Shown here: positions 17,614-25,832 of the stretch, piece by piece
Position numbering within the stretch: position 1 is the stretch's first letter
Layout of the letters: each line of letters begins with the position of its first letter
DNA from: Pseudomonadota bacterium
Lineage (GTDB): Bacteria; Pseudomonadota; Alphaproteobacteria; Acetobacterales; Acetobacteraceae
Assembly: GCA_021847995.1 (NCBI GenBank)
Contig: JAJZNE010000115.1
Coordinates: 1 to 64,000, forward strand
Reading direction: 5' to 3'
DNA length: 64,000 nt
Program-made: the position numbers and the translations under genes
Notes under the pieces: model-generated
The model's input: only the letters and a program-made list of their open reading frames with translations
Databases searched by the model: none
What the model was told of the DNA's origin: nothing

Positions 17614-18801
17614 ATGGGCCTGTTCAGCGGATGCCGTGTGATCGACGTGGCGACCCTGTTCGCCGGGCCGCTGGCCGCGACGCTGCTCGGCGATCATGGC
17701 GCCGATGTCGTCAAGGTCGAACATCCGCGCGGCGACGACGTGCGCCGCTGGGGCGGCCAGAAGGACGGCAAATCGCTGTGGTGGAAGGTAATCTCCCGCA
17801 ACAAGCGCTGTGTTGCGGTCGATCTCAACCAGCCCGCCGGCCAGCAGGCGCTGCGCGATCTCGTCGCCGGCGCCGATGTGCTGGTCGAGAATTTCCGTCC
17901 CGGCCGGATGGAGGCGTGGGGACTGGGCTGGGAGGAACTGCATCGTCTCAATCCGCGTCTGGTGATGTTGCGGATGACGGGGTTCGGCCAGGAAGGCCCC
18001 TATAGCGGCTTCGCGGGCTTCGGCACGCTCGCCGAGGCGATGAGCGGGTTTGCCGACATCACCGGCCAGCCCGACGGTCCGCCGACGCTGCCCCCGTTCG
18101 GCCTGGCCGACGGCATCGCGGGTATCACCGGCGCCTTCGCCGTCGCCGGGGCGCTGCTCAAGCGCGAACGCACCGGACAGGGGGAGCTGATCGACGTAGC
18201 GCTCTATGAACCGCTGATGTGGATCCTCGGCTCCTCGCTGGTGGAATTCGATCAGCTCGGCCTGATCCAGAAGCGCAGCGGCAACCAGTCCGCCCGTTCC
18301 TCGCCGCGCAACACCTATCCGACGCGGGACGGCAAGTGGATTGCGCTGTCCGCGAGCGCCGATTCGATCGCGCGGCGCGTGCTGACCGCGATCGGCCGGC
18401 CGGATCTGGCCGCCTCTCCCGACTATGCCACCAACCGCGAGCGTATCCGCCGCCGTGACGAGATCGACGCCCTGGTGGCGGGATGGACCGCGAGCCGCGA
18501 TCAGGCCGAGGTGCTGGCGGCGTTTCGCGCGGCGGATGCCGCGGTGGCACCGATCTACGACGTGAGCCAGGTCGCCGCCGACCCGCATTTCCGTGCGCGC
18601 GGCAGCGTCATCACGGTCGCCGACGAGGAGTTTGGCCCCCTCACCATGCAGGGCGTGTTTCCGCGCGTGGTCGGCGATCCGGCGGCGATCCGCTCCCTCC
18701 CCGCGGATGCGATCGGGGCAGAAACCGATGACGTGTTGCGGGAACTCGGCTATGATGCCGACCGGCTGGCTGCGCTCCGGCGCGCAGGCGCGATCCGCTG
18801 A
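17614..18801 (+). CDS. Class III CoA-transferase (CaiB/BaiF family)
   Basis: A 395-residue CoA-transferase that moves CoA between carboxylic acids. The family start FSGCRVIDVATLFAGPLA, VKVEHPRGDDVR, VENFRPG and the GFGQEGPY motif are present, as is the catalytic-Asp region after PFGLADGIAGITG. It sits 28 bp after the CitE-like lyase and overlaps the GntR start by one base. The likely role is to form a hydroxyacyl-CoA that the lyase cleaves, as in malate/citramalate or itaconate pathways; the actual acid is unknown. Confidence 0.9.
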   Translation: MGLFSGCRVIDVATLFAGPLAATLLGDHGADVVKVEHPRGDDVRRWGGQKDGKSLWWKVISRNKRCVAVDLNQPAGQQALRDLVAGADVLVENFRPGRMEAWGLGWEELHRLNPRLVMLRMTGFGQEGPYSGFAGFGTLAEAMSGFADITGQPDGPPTLPPFGLADGIAGITGAFAVAGALLKRERTGQGELIDVALYEPLMWILGSSLVEFDQLGLIQKRSGNQSARSSPRNTYPTRDGKWIALSASADSIARRVLTAIGRPDLAASPDYATNRERIRRRDEIDALVAGWTASRDQAEVLAAFRAADAAVAPIYDVSQVAADPHFRARGSVITVADEEFGPLTMQGVFPRVVGDPAAIRSLPADAIGAETDDVLRELGYDADRLAALRRAGAIR

Positions 18802-19466
18802 TGCAGAAGCCGGGGCCGACCAAGACCGACCGGGCGGTGCGCGAGATCCGCGCCCGCATCGTCAATCGTCAGTTGCGGTCGGGCGATCTGGTGCGGCAGG
18901 CGGCGCTGGCCAGTGAAATGCAGCTCGGCATCACGCCGGTGCGGGAGGCGCTGCTGCAACTCGCCAGCGAAGGGCTGGTCAGGAAGATCCCGTATGTCGG
19001 CGTCGTGGTGGCGGACATGACGGTCGAGTCGACGCAGCAGATCTACGAGGTGCGGCGGCTGTTGGAAGCCTACGCGACCCGTCAGGCCTGCCTGCGCGCA
19101 GGCGCTGCCGACATCGCCGATCTGCGGGGCTGCAATGGGCGCATGGCGGCGGCGCTGGCGGCCGGCGATCCGGCACGCTACCGGGAACTGAACCAGGATT
19201 TCCACATGGCGATCTATCGCCTTGCCGGCAATCCGGCATTGTACGACATCATCGCCGCGCAGTGGCGGCGGTTCCCGCGCGACACGCTGCTGTTGATGGA
19301 GCACCGCATGGCGCAGTCGCTGGCCGACCATCGGATGATCCTGGCTGCCTTCGAGCAGCGCGATGCCGGGCACGCCGAGGCGGTGATGGCGAGCCATATC
19401 GGCGCCGCCCAGTACGAGGTGGCGGCACTGGTCGGCGACCGGCCGTTGCCGGGGGGAGTGCGATGA
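18801..19466 (+). CDS. GntR-family transcriptional regulator (FCD type)
   Basis: A 221-residue regulator with an N-terminal winged helix (residues about 10-75; the recognition region reads LASEMQLGITPVREALLQL) and a helical FCD ligand domain (about 85-210; metal-type residues in ELNQDFHMAIY and EHRMAQSLADHRMIL). FCD regulators usually sense small organic acids. It shares an A of the stop/start (TGATG) with the CoA-transferase gene and overlaps the next gene by ATGA, so it is inside the operon it probably controls. Confidence 0.9.
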   Translation: MQKPGPTKTDRAVREIRARIVNRQLRSGDLVRQAALASEMQLGITPVREALLQLASEGLVRKIPYVGVVVADMTVESTQQIYEVRRLLEAYATRQACLRAGAADIADLRGCNGRMAAALAAGDPARYRELNQDFHMAIYRLAGNPALYDIIAAQWRRFPRDTLLLMEHRMAQSLADHRMILAAFEQRDAGHAEAVMASHIGAAQYEVAALVGDRPLPGGVR

Positions 19467-20158
19467 CCGGCGACATGCTCTACCGGCCGCGGGTCGCGCT
19501 GCACGAGGTCGATTTCGACCATCTCGCGCGTGCCGGATTCGGACGGCGCATGGGACTGGGCCGCCGCCCTGCGGTGCTGTGCATCGACGCGCAGCGCTAC
19601 ATGTTCGGAGAGGACGGCCGCGACGACCTCTATCCGTCGAGTTGCGGTCCGCGTGCGCGGCGCGCCCTGCCGGTGCTGCGCCGCCTGCTCGACGCGGCAC
19701 GGGCGCGCCTGTGGCCGGTGGTGCTGACGCGCTTCGAGATCGACGATCCTGCCGACATGGGCGTATACGGCCGCAAGCGCGCGTTTTCCGACTCGCCCCA
19801 CTGGTGCCGGCGCGGCACGCCGGGGGCCGAGCTCATGCCCGAGCTTGGTCCGCGGGACGGCGATATCGTGATCGTCAAGAAGAAGCCGAGCGCCTTCTTC
19901 GGTACGCCGCTGACGGCGATGCTGATCGATCGCAGCGTGGACAGCGTGATCATCTGCGGTGGATCGACCAGCAACTGCGTGCGTGCCACGGTGTTCGATG
20001 CCGCCTCCTATAATTTCCGCGCCATCGTGGTCGCGGATGCGGTGATCGACCGCGTGCCGGCATCGCAGGAGATGAGCCTGTTCGACATGGACCGGCAGTT
20101 CGCCGATGTGATGACGCTCGACGAGGTGCTGGCGTCGGCGCAGCCACAGGAAAGCTGA
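19463..20158 (+). CDS. Isochorismatase-family cysteine hydrolase
   Basis: A 231-residue cysteine hydrolase. The catalytic set is visible: Asp42 in LCIDAQRYMF, a Lys at 139-141 in VKKKPSAFFGT and Cys172 in GGSTSNCVRATV. This family includes N-carbamoylsarcosine amidase, ureidoacrylate hydrolase, maleamate amidase and biuret hydrolase. The location next to a PuuE-like protein suggests the release of ammonia from an amide or ureido compound. The start overlaps the gntR stop. Confidence 0.88.
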   Translation: MTGDMLYRPRVALHEVDFDHLARAGFGRRMGLGRRPAVLCIDAQRYMFGEDGRDDLYPSSCGPRARRALPVLRRLLDAARARLWPVVLTRFEIDDPADMGVYGRKRAFSDSPHWCRRGTPGAELMPELGPRDGDIVIVKKKPSAFFGTPLTAMLIDRSVDSVIICGGSTSNCVRATVFDAASYNFRAIVVADAVIDRVPASQEMSLFDMDRQFADVMTLDEVLASAQPQES

Positions 20159-20162
20159 GCGG

Positions 20163-21068
20163 ATGGAACCCGCGCGCGACTTCGTCGGCTACGGGCGCAA
20201 TCCGCCGCGGGTGGAATGGCCCAACGGTGCCCGCGTCGCCCTCAGTCTCGTGCTGAACTACGAGGAAGGCAGCGAACGCTCCTTCTGGGCAGGGGACAAC
20301 CGCAACGAGGGAATGGGCGAGGTGCCGCGCGCCATCGATCCGGCCTATCGCGATCTGGCGACGGAATCCGTCTATGAGTACGGCAGCCGTGCCGGCGTGC
20401 ATCGCCTGCTGCGGCTGTTCGACCGGAATCGCATCCGCTGCACCCTGTTCGCCGCGGCGCGCGCCCTGGAAGCCAACCGGGAGGTGGCGGCATGGGCCGC
20501 CGAAGCCGGCCACGAGGTCTGCGGCCACGGCTACCGCTGGAGCGAGGACTGGACCGTATCACGCGGGGAGGAAGCCGAACGCATCCGGCTCGCCGTCGCC
20601 TCGATCACCGCAACCGTCGGGCAGCGCCCGGTCGGCTGGTACAACCGGTGGATGCCGAGCCCGCACACGCGCTCCCTGCTTGTCGAGGAGGGCGGGTTTC
20701 TCTACGACTCCAATGCCTACAACGATGATCTGCCGTACTATGTCACGGTTGCCGGCAAGGCCCATCTCGTCGTGCCCTACACGCTCACCTACAACGACAG
20801 CCACTACACTTACGGGCAGTTGGGCGGCCCCGATGATTTCCTCGCCTATTGCCGGCGCGGTCTGGATTATCTCTGGGACGAAGGGGCGGACGTGCCGCGC
20901 ATGATGTCCGTGGGCCTGCATCCGCGCCTGAGCGGACAGGCGGCCCGCGCCAGCGCAGTACGTGACTTCATCGACTATGCGCTGGCAAAGGGCGGCGTCT
21001 GGATCGCCACCCGTGCCGACATCGCCGCCCACTGGCGCCGCCGGCGACCGCCGCAAACCGCGGCGTGA
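20163..21068 (+). CDS. Polysaccharide-deacetylase family protein, PuuE/allantoinase-like
   Basis: A 301-residue NodB-homology protein of the cytoplasmic PuuE type: no signal peptide, RCTLFAAARALE, then GHEVCGHGYRWSEDW and RPVGWYNRWMPSPHTR. PuuE proteins act as allantoinases or on similar cyclic amides and not on polysaccharide. With the neighbouring cysteine hydrolase it fits hydrolysis of a cyclic imide or ureide (inference). It is 4 bp after the hydrolase stop and the last plus-strand gene of the cluster; the next gene is convergent. Confidence 0.82.
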   Translation: MEPARDFVGYGRNPPRVEWPNGARVALSLVLNYEEGSERSFWAGDNRNEGMGEVPRAIDPAYRDLATESVYEYGSRAGVHRLLRLFDRNRIRCTLFAAARALEANREVAAWAAEAGHEVCGHGYRWSEDWTVSRGEEAERIRLAVASITATVGQRPVGWYNRWMPSPHTRSLLVEEGGFLYDSNAYNDDLPYYVTVAGKAHLVVPYTLTYNDSHYTYGQLGGPDDFLAYCRRGLDYLWDEGADVPRMMSVGLHPRLSGQAARASAVRDFIDYALAKGGVWIATRADIAAHWRRRRPPQTAA

Positions 21069-21100
21069 TCGCGCGGCGGCGCCGGACGGAGAACCTGACG

Positions 21101-23146
21101 TCACAGATCCTTGGCAAGGCGCAGCGCGTCATAGACGGCGGCATGGATGTTGCGGCTGGCGACGGCATCGCCGATGCGGAACAGGCGGAACGTTCCCGCC
21201 GGGTTGCGCACCAGCTCCTGCGGCCGGCCGGCCAGGAGCGCCGCGTACTCCACTTCGCCGCGGTTGACCGACAGCGGCTTCAGTGTCTCGTAGAGATCGG
21301 TGAGCGGCAGCGTGCCATGCTCGACGACGATCTGGTCCACCTCGCGCTCCGACCGGTCGTGGCCGTAATCCGAGCCGAGCACGGCCACCAGCGCGTTGCC
21401 GCTGCGCCTCGCCGCGAGCAGCCGCGTGTTGATCGTGACGCGCACGCCGTGGCGCAGGAAGATCTCGGCGTAGGCGGCGTGGTTGAGACCGCCGATCTCG
21501 GGGGCGAAGAATCGCTCGGGCGTCACGATCTCGACGGCGGCTCCGGCTTGCGCCAGGTGTTCCGCGGCCTGCATCGCCGGGTGGGCGCCGTTGTCGTCAT
21601 AGACCAGGACGCGCGCGCCCGGCCGCACCTCCCCCGAAAGGATGTCCCAGGTGGAGACGACCAGATCATTGCCGCTTTCCAACACCTCGGTGTTGGGGAC
21701 ACCGCCGGTCGCGATGAAGACGATTTCGGGCGCCTCGGCCAGCACGTCTTCCGCCTGCGCCCAGGTGGCGTAGCGCACGGTCACGCCCTGCGCCGCGAGC
21801 CGCGCCAGGCGCCAGTCGATGATGCCGTCCAGTTCGCGGCGGCGACCGCTGCGCGCGGCCAGCCTCACCTGGCCGCCCGCCTGACCGGTCGCCTCGAACA
21901 CCGTCACCGCATGGCCGCGCGCCGAGGCGACCCGAGCCGCCTCCAACCCGGCCGGCCCGGCGCCCACCACCACCACCTTCTTCTGCGGCCCCGCGGCACG
22001 GGCAAGGACATGCGGCAGGGTTGCCTCCCGCCCGGTCGCCGGATTGTGGACGCACACCGCGTCATTGCCCTCGTAGATGCGGTCGAGGCAGTAGGTGGCG
22101 CCGACGCAGGGACGGATCTCGTCCTCGCGTCCGGCCGTCAGCTTGCGCACGATATGGGGGTCGGCGATGTGGGCGCGGGTCATGCCGACCATGTCGAGCC
22201 GGCCGGTCGCGATGGCATGACGCGCGGTCGCCACGTCCTGGATGCGGGCGGCGTGGAAGACCGGCATCTGCGTCGCCGCCCGTACCTCGCCGGCGAAATC
22301 GAGATGCGGCGCCGCCGGCGTGCCGTGGATCGGGATCACCCGCGCCAGGGCCGCATCGGTCTCGATGTGGCCGCGGATGATGTTGAGGAAATCGACCTTT
22401 CCGGACCTCGCCAGGCGCTGCGCGATGGCGATGCCTTCCGCCCTGGAAAGTCCCTTTTCCCAATCCTCATCGGCGACCATGCGGATGCCGACGAGGAATT
22501 TTCCGCCGGTTTGGCGGCGGATTGCGTCGAGGACGCGGAACGTGAAGCGCAGCCGGTTGTCCAGGCTGCCGCCGTACTCGTCGTCGCGCCGGTTGGTGGC
22601 CGGGGACCAGAACTGGTCCGGCAGGTGGCCGTAGGCGTCGAATTCCAGCCCGTCCAGCCCGGCCGCCTCCATCCGCGCCGCGGCGGCGCCGTAATCCTCC
22701 ACGATGCGGTCGATATCCCAGTCCTCCGCGGCCTTCGGGAACGAACGGTGCGCCGGTTCGCGGATCGGCGAGGGGGCGAGAACGGGCAGCCAGTCGGCCT
22801 TGTTCCAGGCGGTGCGGCGGCCGAGATGCGTGATCTGGATCATCACCGCGGCCCCGTGCTGGTGGCATTCGTCGGCGAGCCGCGCGAGCCAGGGCACGAT
22901 CTCGTCCCTGTAGGCGAGCAGATTGCCGAACACCGGCGGACTGTCCGGCGAAACCACGGCGGAGCCGGCGGTCATGGTCAGCGCGATGCCGCCCTTCGCC
23001 TTCTCGACATGATAGAGCCGGTAGCGATCCTTCGGCATGCCGTCCTCGGAATAGGCCGGCTCGTGCGCGGTGCTCATGATCCGGTTGCGCAGCGTCAGAT
23101 GCCGGAGGCGGAAGGGCTGGAGCAGGGGATCCTTGCTCTGGGACAT
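21101..23146 (-). CDS. NADH:flavin oxidoreductase, TMADH/dienoyl-CoA-reductase type
   Basis: A 681-residue multidomain flavoenzyme. The FMN TIM barrel spans about 1-345 (LRNRIMSTAHEP, QITHLGRRTA), an iron-sulfur linker about 345-370, then FAD/NAD Rossmann domains with VVVVGAGPAGLEAARVA (about 385) and VLVYDDNGAH. The family demethylates methylamines or reduces conjugated double bonds. In the linker the Cys pattern is Cys347, Ala350, Cys353, Cys365, where TMADH-type enzymes have four Cys, so the cluster may be altered. Start: ATG before SQSKDPLLQPF. It is convergent to the plus-strand catabolic operon and possibly part of it functionally. Confidence 0.88.
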   Translation of the reverse strand: MSQSKDPLLQPFRLRHLTLRNRIMSTAHEPAYSEDGMPKDRYRLYHVEKAKGGIALTMTAGSAVVSPDSPPVFGNLLAYRDEIVPWLARLADECHQHGAAVMIQITHLGRRTAWNKADWLPVLAPSPIREPAHRSFPKAAEDWDIDRIVEDYGAAAARMEAAGLDGLEFDAYGHLPDQFWSPATNRRDDEYGGSLDNRLRFTFRVLDAIRRQTGGKFLVGIRMVADEDWEKGLSRAEGIAIAQRLARSGKVDFLNIIRGHIETDAALARVIPIHGTPAAPHLDFAGEVRAATQMPVFHAARIQDVATARHAIATGRLDMVGMTRAHIADPHIVRKLTAGREDEIRPCVGATYCLDRIYEGNDAVCVHNPATGREATLPHVLARAAGPQKKVVVVGAGPAGLEAARVASARGHAVTVFEATGQAGGQVRLAARSGRRRELDGIIDWRLARLAAQGVTVRYATWAQAEDVLAEAPEIVFIATGGVPNTEVLESGNDLVVSTWDILSGEVRPGARVLVYDDNGAHPAMQAAEHLAQAGAAVEIVTPERFFAPEIGGLNHAAYAEIFLRHGVRVTINTRLLAARRSGNALVAVLGSDYGHDRSEREVDQIVVEHGTLPLTDLYETLKPLSVNRGEVEYAALLAGRPQELVRNPAGTFRLFRIGDAVASRNIHAAVYDALRLAKDL

Positions 23147-23275
23147 CGGGGCCTCCGTCGCGGGGCTGGGGCGGGTGGGGCAGGCGTGAGCCGTCCGGCA
23201 GGGACGGCACGGCCGGCCAGACCCAGCATGCCGCGCCGGCCGCCGGTTCGGCAATGCCGCGCGCGCCGCGGGCGG

Positions 23276-23304
23276 TTGACATCCCCGGCGCCTGTGCGAA
23301 CCTG
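23276..23304 (+). promoter_or_regulatory. Candidate sigma70-like promoter for the FmdB-like gene
   Basis: TTGACA begins at 23276 and AACCTG follows after a 17-bp spacer. The -35 is perfect but the -10 is poor, so confidence is low. The 207-bp divergent gap between the flavoenzyme and the zinc-ribbon gene shows no other feature. Confidence 0.25.
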
Positions 23305-23353
23305 CCTCCGAGGATCGACATCCGCCTTTGCGACATCTGGCCCGGACAGCGCC

Positions 23354-23617
23354 ATGCCGGCTTATGATTATCTGTGCGACAGTTGCGGCCCGTTCACCCG
23401 CACGCAGCCGATGGCGGCGTTCGCCGATCCGCATCCCTGTCCCGCATGCGGAGCGGCGGCGCCGCGTGCCCTGCTGCATATGCCGGCGCTCGCTGCCGCG
23501 GGGGTGGCCGGCCCCGCTCCGCCGCCTGGCGCCGCACCGCGATTCGGCGGCCATCCCGGCGGCTGCGGCTGCTGCGCGCCCCGCCGGCTGCGGGCGGATG
23601 ACGGAACCGGGCCATAG
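23354..23617 (+). CDS. FmdB-type zinc-ribbon protein
   Basis: An 87-residue protein. The N-terminal zinc ribbon has Cys8-x2-Cys11 and Cys29-x2-Cys32 in the usual MPAYDYLCDSCG context of FmdB-family regulators. The C-terminal half is Gly/Pro/Ala-rich and ends with a GGCGCCAP patch that adds three Cys. FmdB proteins are associated with amidase/formamidase genes; a formamidase gene is present in this window but 17 kb away. Function is unproven. A kinase gene follows on the same strand. Confidence 0.85.
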   Translation: MPAYDYLCDSCGPFTRTQPMAAFADPHPCPACGAAAPRALLHMPALAAAGVAGPAPPPGAAPRFGGHPGGCGCCAPRRLRADDGTGP

Positions 23618-23737
23618 GGCACCGGCGGCGACGCAGGTTTGTCTGGCATGACGCCGGCGGCTGTGGCAGAAATTCCCCGCCACCGCCGGAGCTTGCAGCA
23701 CCGGTCTGCGGAGAGTCCGATTGCTGCGGGGCAGCAC

Positions 23738-25726
23738 ATGCAACTGACGACACCGGTTGCCAGTTCTTACGCGGTTGCCGCGACGGAAACCGTCGGATCG
23801 GATGCGCGGGGAGTCGGCAGCGGGGCGGCATCGGCGTTGGCGGCGCTGGTGCGGCTGGGTGCGGGATCGCTTCCGGATGCCGTCTGCTGGGTCGCGGACG
23901 CTGGGGCCGAAGGGGGCGGGTTGCTGGCCTGTTTCCCCTCGCCTCCGCCGGACTCCGGGTGGCTGCGTGCGCTGGCAGGCCAGGCGGAGCAGGGTGCCTG
24001 TGTGTTTGCCGATTTGCGGCAGGATGCCACCGGCGCGGCGGCGCGGGGGCAGGGCAGCCTCTTTCGCTTCTTTGCCGGCACGCCGCTGATCACGCCGGAC
24101 GGTCGGGTTTCCGGTGCGCTGTGCCTGCTCGCCCGTGCGCCGCGGCCCGGCCACGAAGCCGCCGACCGGGCGCTGCTCGACGACCTCGGGGCGGCTGCCG
24201 CGGCGATCATGGCGCGGACCGGAGCCGCCGGGTACGAGGATTCATCTGCCGCGGCGTTGCGGCGGCGCATCGGGCAATTGCTGGAGGCATGCCATCTCGC
24301 CCAGATCCGCACCTGGGAGCTGACGCGCGAGGATGCCGCCTCTGACGCGGCGCTGGATGCGGCGTTCGGGCCGATCCATCCGGAGGACCGGGAGCGGGTG
24401 CGCGCCGCGATCCGGCGCTGCACCACGCAGCATGCGGCCTTCGAGGTCGAGTTCCGGGTACGCCGGCCGGACCGGCCGATTGCCTTCGCCCGCGTCGCCG
24501 GCCGCTGCCATCTGGACGCGGGCGGCAGGCTGGCGAAGTTCAGCGGCGTCCGACAGGATATCTCGGAGCGCAAGGAGGCAGAGGCGGCCAGCCTGCAGGC
24601 CGAGAAGTTGAAATCGATCGGCCGCCTGACCGGCGGCATTGCCCACGACTTCAACAACCTGCTCACTGTCATCTCGATGAATCTGGAGATGCTGGGCGAA
24701 TTGTTGCCGGCGGGGCATGAATTCGCGGAATATGTCGAGCCGGCGCGTCAGGCGGCCAACAGCGGCGCGGAGCTGACCGCGCGGCTGCTGGCCTTCGCGC
24801 AGCGCCAGCCGCTGCGGCCGGAGACGGTGGCGCTCGACCAGTTCCTGCCGTCGCTGCGCGAACTGGCGGTGCGCACCATCGGTGGGCGTTGCACGATCGA
24901 CCTGCGCTGCGCCCCCGACATCGGCGCCTGCCTGGTCGATCGCGCGCAACTGGAAAGCGCGCTGCTCAATCTGATCGCCAATTCCCGCGATGCCATGCCG
25001 GCAGGCGGGCCCATCGTCATCACTGCCGCCAACACGACGGGCGCGCCGCCGGGCGGGGACGGGCGGGGCCAGAGCGATTATGTCAGCATTTCGGTTGCCG
25101 ATGACGGCGTCGGGGTGCCGCCCGAGATCATCGACCGCGTGTTCGAGCCGTTCTTCACCACCAAGCCGGTCGGCAAGGGCACCGGCCTCGGCCTCAGCAT
25201 GGTGCTCGGCTTCGCGCGCCAATCTGGCGGGCGCGTGGAGATCACCAGCCGGCCGCATCGCGGCACCGCCGTCGTGCTGCACCTGCCGCGTGCCGCCGGC
25301 GCGGGGGGGGCGGCGGAGTCCGACCGGGGGGGCACGCCGTGGCGCCCGCCGCCGGCACGCACGCTGGTGGTGGACGATGCGCCGGACGTGCTGCGCGCGG
25401 TGACGCGGATGTGCCGCGACATCGGGCTGCGGCCCACCGCCGCCGGCAGTGCGGAGGAGGCGATGGCGCTGCTGCGCGGCGGGGTGCCGTTCGACCTGCT
25501 GCTGACCGACGTGATCCTGCCCGGCCGCTTCGGCGGCGCAGAGATCGCGCAGGAAGGGCTGCGCGCCCAGCCGGCGCTGCGCGTGCTGTTCACCTCCGGC
25601 TATTCCGACGCGGACATTGTCAACCGCGCACGTATCGGGCGCGACAGCGAAGTCCTGGTCAAACCTTATAACCGAAAGCAACTGCTTGCCGCGCTGCGGC
25701 GGGTGATGGAAGATCGACCATCGTAG
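23738..25726 (+). CDS. Hybrid sensor histidine kinase with receiver domain
   Basis: A 662-residue cytoplasmic kinase. Residues about 20-165 are GAF-like, about 185-290 PAS-like (ending VRQDISERKEAE). The HisKA box LTGGIAHDFNNLL carries His303. The HATPase domain has NLIANSRDA, DDGVGVPPE and GTGLGLSMV. A C-terminal receiver domain has VVDDAPD, phosphoacceptor Asp591 in LLTDVILPG and VKPYN. All catalytic residues are intact. The linker between ATPase and receiver contains G8 and G7 runs. The ATG before QLTTPVAS was chosen because upstream codons have lower GC3; an ATG at 23648 is possible. The downstream FIST and kinase-like genes make signalling partnership likely. Confidence 0.88.
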   Translation: MQLTTPVASSYAVAATETVGSDARGVGSGAASALAALVRLGAGSLPDAVCWVADAGAEGGGLLACFPSPPPDSGWLRALAGQAEQGACVFADLRQDATGAAARGQGSLFRFFAGTPLITPDGRVSGALCLLARAPRPGHEAADRALLDDLGAAAAAIMARTGAAGYEDSSAAALRRRIGQLLEACHLAQIRTWELTREDAASDAALDAAFGPIHPEDRERVRAAIRRCTTQHAAFEVEFRVRRPDRPIAFARVAGRCHLDAGGRLAKFSGVRQDISERKEAEAASLQAEKLKSIGRLTGGIAHDFNNLLTVISMNLEMLGELLPAGHEFAEYVEPARQAANSGAELTARLLAFAQRQPLRPETVALDQFLPSLRELAVRTIGGRCTIDLRCAPDIGACLVDRAQLESALLNLIANSRDAMPAGGPIVITAANTTGAPPGGDGRGQSDYVSISVADDGVGVPPEIIDRVFEPFFTTKPVGKGTGLGLSMVLGFARQSGGRVEITSRPHRGTAVVLHLPRAAGAGGAAESDRGGTPWRPPPARTLVVDDAPDVLRAVTRMCRDIGLRPTAAGSAEEAMALLRGGVPFDLLLTDVILPGRFGGAEIAQEGLRAQPALRVLFTSGYSDADIVNRARIGRDSEVLVKPYNRKQLLAALRRVMEDRPS

Positions 25727-25832
25727 CCGGTGGCCGTTGAGCAAGGTTTCGCGAAGTGCTGCACGGCACGACCGAAAGCTGCTAAAGGTCGACAGTCATC
25801 CTTCGTTGCCAGCTTCGCAATGAGAGCTTTTC

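Noticed and set aside
21065-23617. 850-codon open frame on the plus strand opposite the flavoenzyme
   Set aside because: It is the antisense shadow of a clear flavoenzyme; its composition is Arg/His/Gly-rich without any domain. Only the last 87 codons (FmdB-like) are real.
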